This document shows, piece by piece, positions 60,083 to 64,000 of a stretch of 64,000 nt of DNA. The position numbers and the translations under genes are program-made. The notes under the pieces are model-generated. The model was given only the letters and a program-made list of their open reading frames with translations, made no database searches and was not told the DNA's origin. The DNA lies in contig CAZUGV010000002.1 in the NCBI GenBank assembly GCA_964620425.1, positions 248,001 to 312,000 of the forward strand. Direction: 5' to 3'. Origin of the DNA: DASXUG01 sp964620425 (GTDB lineage: Bacteria > Pseudomonadota > Gammaproteobacteria > Burkholderiales > Methylophilaceae). How positions within the stretch are numbered: the stretch's first letter is position 1; each line of letters begins with the position of its first letter.

Positions 60083-60715
60083 ATGAGTGAAAACTCAAGT
60101 GGCAGTGAAGCTGCCGCTGGCAATCGTGAGCTAGATCAAGCGCTGGTAGAGCGTGCGCAAAGTGGTGATAAGTTAGCCTTTGGTATGCTGGTAGAAAAAT
60201 ATCAGCGTAAGCTAGGTCGCTTGTTATCGCGCATGATTCGTGATCAGGCGGAAGTTGAAGATGTAGTGCAAGAGTCTTTTATTAAAGCGTATCGCGCATT
60301 GCCTAATTTTAGGGGTGATAGTGCGTTTTACACTTGGCTGTATCGCATTGGCATCAATACCGCTAAAAATTACTTGGTGTCGATGGGGCGTCGTCCACAA
60401 ACGCTCAAAGAAGTTGAAATTGAAGATGTGGAAAACTTTGAAGATGGCGATGAGTTGCGCAGTATGGATACCCCAGAAACCGCAATGATGACCAAAGAAA
60501 TCGCGCAAACGGTCAATGATACCGTGGCTTCATTGCCTGAAGAATTGCGTACAGCGATTACTTTGCGTGAAATTGAAGGGCTAAGTTACGAAGAAATTGC
60601 CATTTTAATGGCTTGCCCAATTGGTACTGTGCGCTCACGTATTTTTAGGGCGCGTGAAACGATTGCACAGAAATTACGCCCATTACTAGGGACATCAGAA
60701 GATAAACGTTGGTAG
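60083..60715 (+). CDS. rpoE: Envelope-stress sigma factor RpoE (sigma-E/AlgU)
   Basis: 210 residues from the ATG at 60083 (MSENSSGS), preceded by AAGG; an upstream ATG at 59972 in frame is rejected because the family starts near LDQALVERAQSGDKLAF. Region 2 includes VEDVVQESFIKAYRALPNFRGDSAFYTWLYRI (parts) and region 4 ITLREIEGLSYEEIAILMACPIGTVRSRIFRARE (parts). This is the classical RpoE. It responds to misfolded outer-membrane proteins and is held by RseA. The operon rpoE-rseA-rseB-rseC-degP follows in order. Confidence 0.95.
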   Translation: MSENSSGSEAAAGNRELDQALVERAQSGDKLAFGMLVEKYQRKLGRLLSRMIRDQAEVEDVVQESFIKAYRALPNFRGDSAFYTWLYRIGINTAKNYLVSMGRRPQTLKEVEIEDVENFEDGDELRSMDTPETAMMTKEIAQTVNDTVASLPEELRTAITLREIEGLSYEEIAILMACPIGTVRSRIFRARETIAQKLRPLLGTSEDKRW

Positions 60716-60876
60716 TGAGTATGATCTCGTTAGCATCACTGAAAATGTTGTTAAGCCAGATTCTGCGCTGATCTATTGATTGGTAAGTGTTAGAAAAACA
60801 TTGATGGCAAAAGGTAAAAATTGAGCTAAATTTTAAACAATTGCATTGTGGACTGTTTGGTTTTAAGGAGTATAAG

Positions 60877-61344
60877 ATGAAAGAACAAATTTCTGCTTGG
60901 ATGGATGGGGAAGTCTCCATGGAAAATGCGCAGCATTTGCTGACATCAGTCAAAGCTGGTGGTGAAACGGCAGAGTGTTGGCGCACATACCATCTGATTG
61001 GCGATGCGATGCGTGGTAACGCTGAGTATAAACCTGATCTTACGCAAAAAATTATGCAACAAATTGCCTTAGAGCCAAGCGTATTAGCCCCGAAAACTAA
61101 AAAATCTACTGCTAAAAATCAGACTTATTGGTCGGTTGCAGCTTCGGTTGCAGGTGTCATGTTTGTGGGTTGGATGGTGTTGCAACAACAGTCTGACTCA
61201 AACAATACTTTAGCCCCAATTGAAATTGCACAAAATCTGCCAGCGGAATATTTAGCTGCGCATCAATCTTCTGCGCCAAGCGGCCATGCTTTTTATATAC
61301 AGCCTGCCTCTTACTCCCTAACTGGTGCTGAAGGCGGCAAGTGA
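60877..61344 (+). CDS. rseA: Anti-sigma-E factor RseA (MucA)
   Basis: 155 residues from the ATG at 60877 with an AAGGAG ribosome-binding site. The N-terminal domain MKEQISAWMDGEVSMENAQ binds RpoE (ISAWMDGE is the typical RseA start). A transmembrane helix is at about residues 84-103 (VAASVAGVMFVGWMVLQ), and the rest is periplasmic, where RseB would bind. A TTG at 60841 is in frame but not needed. It is followed by rseB with a one-base overlap. Confidence 0.92.
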   Translation: MKEQISAWMDGEVSMENAQHLLTSVKAGGETAECWRTYHLIGDAMRGNAEYKPDLTQKIMQQIALEPSVLAPKTKKSTAKNQTYWSVAASVAGVMFVGWMVLQQQSDSNNTLAPIEIAQNLPAEYLAAHQSSAPSGHAFYIQPASYSLTGAEGGK

Positions 61345-62315
61345 TGCAAATGTGGTTGCCAGTGACGTTGCTGGCATGGTCTTTGATTGGGATGGTCGCC
61401 CCGCAAGCTTTTGCCGCACAAGATGATGCATGGCTTGTGCTAGAAAAAGCTTCTCACGCGGCGCGCGAATTAAGCTATCAAGGCATCTACGTTTATCAAT
61501 CTGGGAATGGTGCAAAATCGGTACAAATCACACACACAAATCACGGCGATGGTGAGTATGCGCGCATGGTTGCGCTAGATGGTGCTCCAAGAGAGGTGCT
61601 TTGCCAAGGCCACGATGTGGTGATTTTTAATCCCAAAAATGAAAAAGTGTTGATACAAAAACGTCGTGGGCAAAATATGTTTCCCGCTTTGTTTCCCAAT
61701 ACTTTGGATTCTCTCAAAATGAGTTATCAAGTGCGCTTGGGTGGGGTTGAGCGTGTGGGTGGGCGTGACGGACAGATTGTATATTTAGACCCCAAAGATA
61801 ACCTGCGTTATGGACATGCTTTTTGGGCTGATCGCGAATACGGCTTATTGCTCAAATTTATCACCACGAATGAACATAACGATATTTTAGAGCAAATTGC
61901 ATTTAATCAGATTGCGATGATGAGTAACCCAAGTTTAGATTGGTTCAAACCAAATTTAGATCACAATAAAACCTATGTGATGGATCAATCTACTCCGCCA
62001 GCTACTCAAACAGAAGATGGTGGTGTGGTTGTAGGGCAAGTGCCTTTGGGTTATCGTAAGGTAGATCAGTTGATGTTAAAAGTCGCAGGCAAGCCTGTAC
62101 CAGTAACCCAAATCATATATTCAGATGGGTTGGCTTCTGTGTCTCTATTTGTAGAGCCTTTAATGCGTGGGTTGCCGCCTAAAGTTGGCCATACAAACAT
62201 GGGCGCAACAAATTTTTATGCGGTTGTCAGCGAGGGTCACCAAATTATGGTGGTAGGCGAAGTGCCCGCGGCTACCGTGGCGCAGTTTGCGAGCGCTGTG
62301 AGCTTTAAAAAATAA
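61344..62315 (+). CDS. rseB: Sigma-E regulatory protein RseB (MucB)
   Basis: 323 residues with a signal peptide (about residues 1-23, ending QAFA-A). MucB/RseB family segments are AARELSYQGIYVYQSGN, VLCQGHDVVIFNP and VGGRDGQIVYLDPKDNLRYGHAFWAD (parts), the VRxxG-like lipoprotein-fold region. RseB protects RseA from DegS cleavage in the periplasm and senses misfolded lipid or LPS intermediates. The ATG at 61344 overlaps the rseA stop. Confidence 0.92.
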   Translation: MQMWLPVTLLAWSLIGMVAPQAFAAQDDAWLVLEKASHAARELSYQGIYVYQSGNGAKSVQITHTNHGDGEYARMVALDGAPREVLCQGHDVVIFNPKNEKVLIQKRRGQNMFPALFPNTLDSLKMSYQVRLGGVERVGGRDGQIVYLDPKDNLRYGHAFWADREYGLLLKFITTNEHNDILEQIAFNQIAMMSNPSLDWFKPNLDHNKTYVMDQSTPPATQTEDGGVVVGQVPLGYRKVDQLMLKVAGKPVPVTQIIYSDGLASVSLFVEPLMRGLPPKVGHTNMGATNFYAVVSEGHQIMVVGEVPAATVAQFASAVSFKK

Positions 62316-62416
62316 TAGTTTTATGTGCAAACCTGATACGCAGTTATGTATGTCAAGGTAATAGATTGAAGTCAAAATACCTAGTAAAGATCAAAATACC
62401 CAGTAAAGAGTAAGCG

Positions 62417-62884
62417 ATGATAGAAGAACAAGCGATTGTATTAAGTGTAAAGCAAGATAATGCTACGTTAGAAATTATACGCAACAAGCCTTGCGGTATT
62501 TGTGGCAAAACCCGCGGTTGCGGAATCTCGTTATGGGGCCGTATTTTTGGGCACGAGGCGAGTGTATTTAAAGCCGCGAATCAAATCAACGCTAGGGTGG
62601 GTGATGCTGTAATCGTGGGGATTGACGAGCAAGCGGTAGTTTTAAGCGCATTTGCGGTTTACGGCATACCACTTATTACCATGTTTGTAGGGGGCTTCTT
62701 AGCCAGTATTTTCCCTGGTAGTGATTTGCACGCAGATAGAAATGCCGTGATTGGTGCCGTGCTCGGTTTGTTAGCGGGTGGGGCTTGGCTAAAAGGTCAT
62801 TTGCAAGGTCGCCGAATGGATTCGCGCTTTAGCCCTGTGATTCTTCGCCTAGGTACTGAGGCTGTCGTTAATTTCAAATGCTAA
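62417..62884 (+). CDS. rseC: RseC (MucC)-family membrane protein
   Basis: 155 residues. The N-terminal cysteine cluster CGICGKTRGCGISLWG is followed by a cytoplasmic region and two membrane helices (about residues 76-97 and 110-128). RseC is associated with the sigma-E operon and with SoxR-reducing and electron-transfer complexes. It follows rseB by about 100 bp. Confidence 0.9.
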   Translation: MIEEQAIVLSVKQDNATLEIIRNKPCGICGKTRGCGISLWGRIFGHEASVFKAANQINARVGDAVIVGIDEQAVVLSAFAVYGIPLITMFVGGFLASIFPGSDLHADRNAVIGAVLGLLAGGAWLKGHLQGRRMDSRFSPVILRLGTEAVVNFKC

Positions 62885-62964
62885 TTTATTAGATTTTCTC
62901 AAAGTTTTTTCGTGATTTTTCAGGTTTAACTTCCACATTTTTTAATACTAGATGAGGTCAATAC

Positions 62965-64000
62965 ATGCTTAAACAAAGCTTAACGATACAAAAGTTGATT
63001 GCAGTTGTGGCAATGAGTTTGTCAGTTTCTATTGCAACATTTACATCACTCGTACACGCTAGAGATTTGCCAGACTTTACTGAGCTGGCAGAAAAGCAAG
63101 GCGCATCTGTCGTAAACATTAGTGTTACTCAGGTGGTACAAGGCAATGCCTCACCGTTTGCGGGTATGCCCGATGACGAAGCGCTAGGGGAGTTGTTCCG
63201 ACGTTTTGGTATGCCTAATATGCCTGGGATGCCAGGTGGGCAAGGGCAGCCACAAGAGTATAAATCTCAATCTTTAGGTTCTGGTTTTATCATCAGTGCT
63301 GATGGTTATATTTTAACCAATGCTCACGTTGTAAATGCCGCTGATGAGGTGATTGTAAAGCTAGCTGATAAACGCGAATTTAAAGCAAAAATCATTGGCG
63401 CTGATCGTCGCACAGATGTTGCCTTGATTAAAATTGACGCAAGCAACTTACCCAAAATCACGGTGGGCGACCCAAACCAGCTGAAAGTGGGTGAGTGGGT
63501 GGCTGCTATCGGTTCACCATTTGGGCTAGAAAACACCATGACGGCGGGTATTGTGAGCGCGAAAGGGCGTGCATTGCCGCAAGAAAATTTTGTGCCATTT
63601 ATTCAAACAGATGTGGCGATTAACCCAGGCAACTCTGGCGGCCCATTGTTTAACTTAAAAGGCGAAGTAGTGGGCATTAACTCGCAAATATATAGCCGCA
63701 GTGGTGGCTATATGGGCTTGTCATTTGCGATACCGATTGACGTAGCGATTGATGTTTCCAACCAAATTAAAGCGAGTGGCAAAGTGACGCGCGGCTGGCT
63801 AGGTATTGCAATTCAGGAAATTAGCAAAGAGTTAGCAGATTCATTTGGTATGAAAAACACGAATGGCGCTTTAGTCGCAGGTGTAGAAAAAGGTAGCCCT
63901 GCAGAAAAAGGCGATTTAGAAGCAGGGGATGTCATTACCAAATTTGATAACAAGCCTATCATTACCTCATCCGACTTGCCTAGAGCCGTAGGTGCAACCA
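62965..64000 (+). CDS. degP: DegP/MucD-type periplasmic serine protease (3' end outside window)
   Basis: The visible part is 345 residues of an open frame that runs off the right edge. A signal peptide (about residues 1-32, ending VHA-R) leads to the trypsin-like domain with catalytic triad HVVN (in LTNAHVVNAAD), DVALIKI (RTDVALIKIDA) and GNSGGPLFNLKGEV. A PDZ domain begins near residue 280 (GVEKGSPAEKGDLEAGDVIT, parts). DegP/MucD refolds or degrades misfolded periplasmic proteins. It closes the sigma-E operon, the usual arrangement in Betaproteobacteria. Start ATG 62965 follows ATGAGGT. Confidence 0.95.
   Translation, partial: MLKQSLTIQKLIAVVAMSLSVSIATFTSLVHARDLPDFTELAEKQGASVVNISVTQVVQGNASPFAGMPDDEALGELFRRFGMPNMPGMPGGQGQPQEYKSQSLGSGFIISADGYILTNAHVVNAADEVIVKLADKREFKAKIIGADRRTDVALIKIDASNLPKITVGDPNQLKVGEWVAAIGSPFGLENTMTAGIVSAKGRALPQENFVPFIQTDVAINPGNSGGPLFNLKGEVVGINSQIYSRSGGYMGLSFAIPIDVAIDVSNQIKASGKVTRGWLGIAIQEISKELADSFGMKNTNGALVAGVEKGSPAEKGDLEAGDVITKFDNKPIITSSDLPRAVGAT

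Noticed and set aside
1..64000. CRISPR arrays, tRNA or rRNA genes, prophage, IS elements
   Set aside because: I looked for regular spacer repeats, cloverleaf-like stretches in the intergenic gaps, transposase or integrase motifs, and phage genes, and saw none.

Overview
The window is an ordinary, dense bacterial chromosome segment from a methylotrophic betaproteobacterium. It most likely belongs to the Methylophilaceae (Methylotenera/Methylophilus/Methylobacillus group). The case rests on methanol dehydrogenase maturation genes (mxaACKL), the ribulose monophosphate (RuMP) pathway genes hps and phi, a formaldehyde-activating-enzyme homologue, genes for tetrahydromethanopterin (H4MPT) and methylofuran cofactors, and betaproteobacterial gene orders such as mlaFEDCB-yadGH-ibaG-murA-hisGDC and cytochrome c4-ccsB-ccsA. 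The genus is an inference; no rRNA gene is present to settle it. I saw no tRNA, rRNA, CRISPR array, intact insertion sequence or prophage.

Layout. 0-3.6 kb: 3' part of an mxa operon (mxaA partial, mxaC, mxaK, mxaL). 3.7-6.8 kb: PilSR-like two-component system whose regulator lacks the GAFTGA loop. 7-8.9 kb: ECF sigma factor with DUF3619 and DUF3106 genes, then an RDD protein. 9-16.3 kb: lptGF, pepA, holC, a large coiled-coil protein with an internal duplication, a GcvH-like protein and a PBP7-type peptidase. 16.4-23.9 kb: topA, ttcA, a cysteine-cluster protein, a pteridine-reductase-like SDR, a MidA-like methyltransferase, trmB and engB. 24-28 kb: cytochrome c4 and System II cytochrome c maturation genes. 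28-32.5 kb: a frameshifted beta-helix exoprotein, an orphan histidine kinase, and a lone prepilin behind a near-consensus sigma-54 promoter. 32.6-42.5 kb: the mla lipid transport operon, an ABC-2 exporter, ibaG, grxD, murA and hisGDC.

42.5-54.4 kb is the methylotrophy region. hps and phi fix formaldehyde, a divergent fae paralogue follows, and then come a HisA-like gene, MfnD-, MfnF- and MfnE-like genes, pabB and pcd. These last genes fit biosynthesis of methylofuran and H4MPT. A complete four-gene SiaABCD-type switch (CBS-PP2C phosphatase, kinase, SiaC, GGDEF-EAL protein) sits inside this cofactor cluster, between pabB and the MfnE-like kinase. It is the most interesting arrangement in the window.

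54.4-64 kb: methionine salvage (mtnB, mtnD, mtnC), a bestrophin-like channel, an orphan HEPN protein, nadB, a palindromic non-coding element, and the envelope-stress operon rpoE-rseA-rseB-rseC-degP, with degP cut by the window end.
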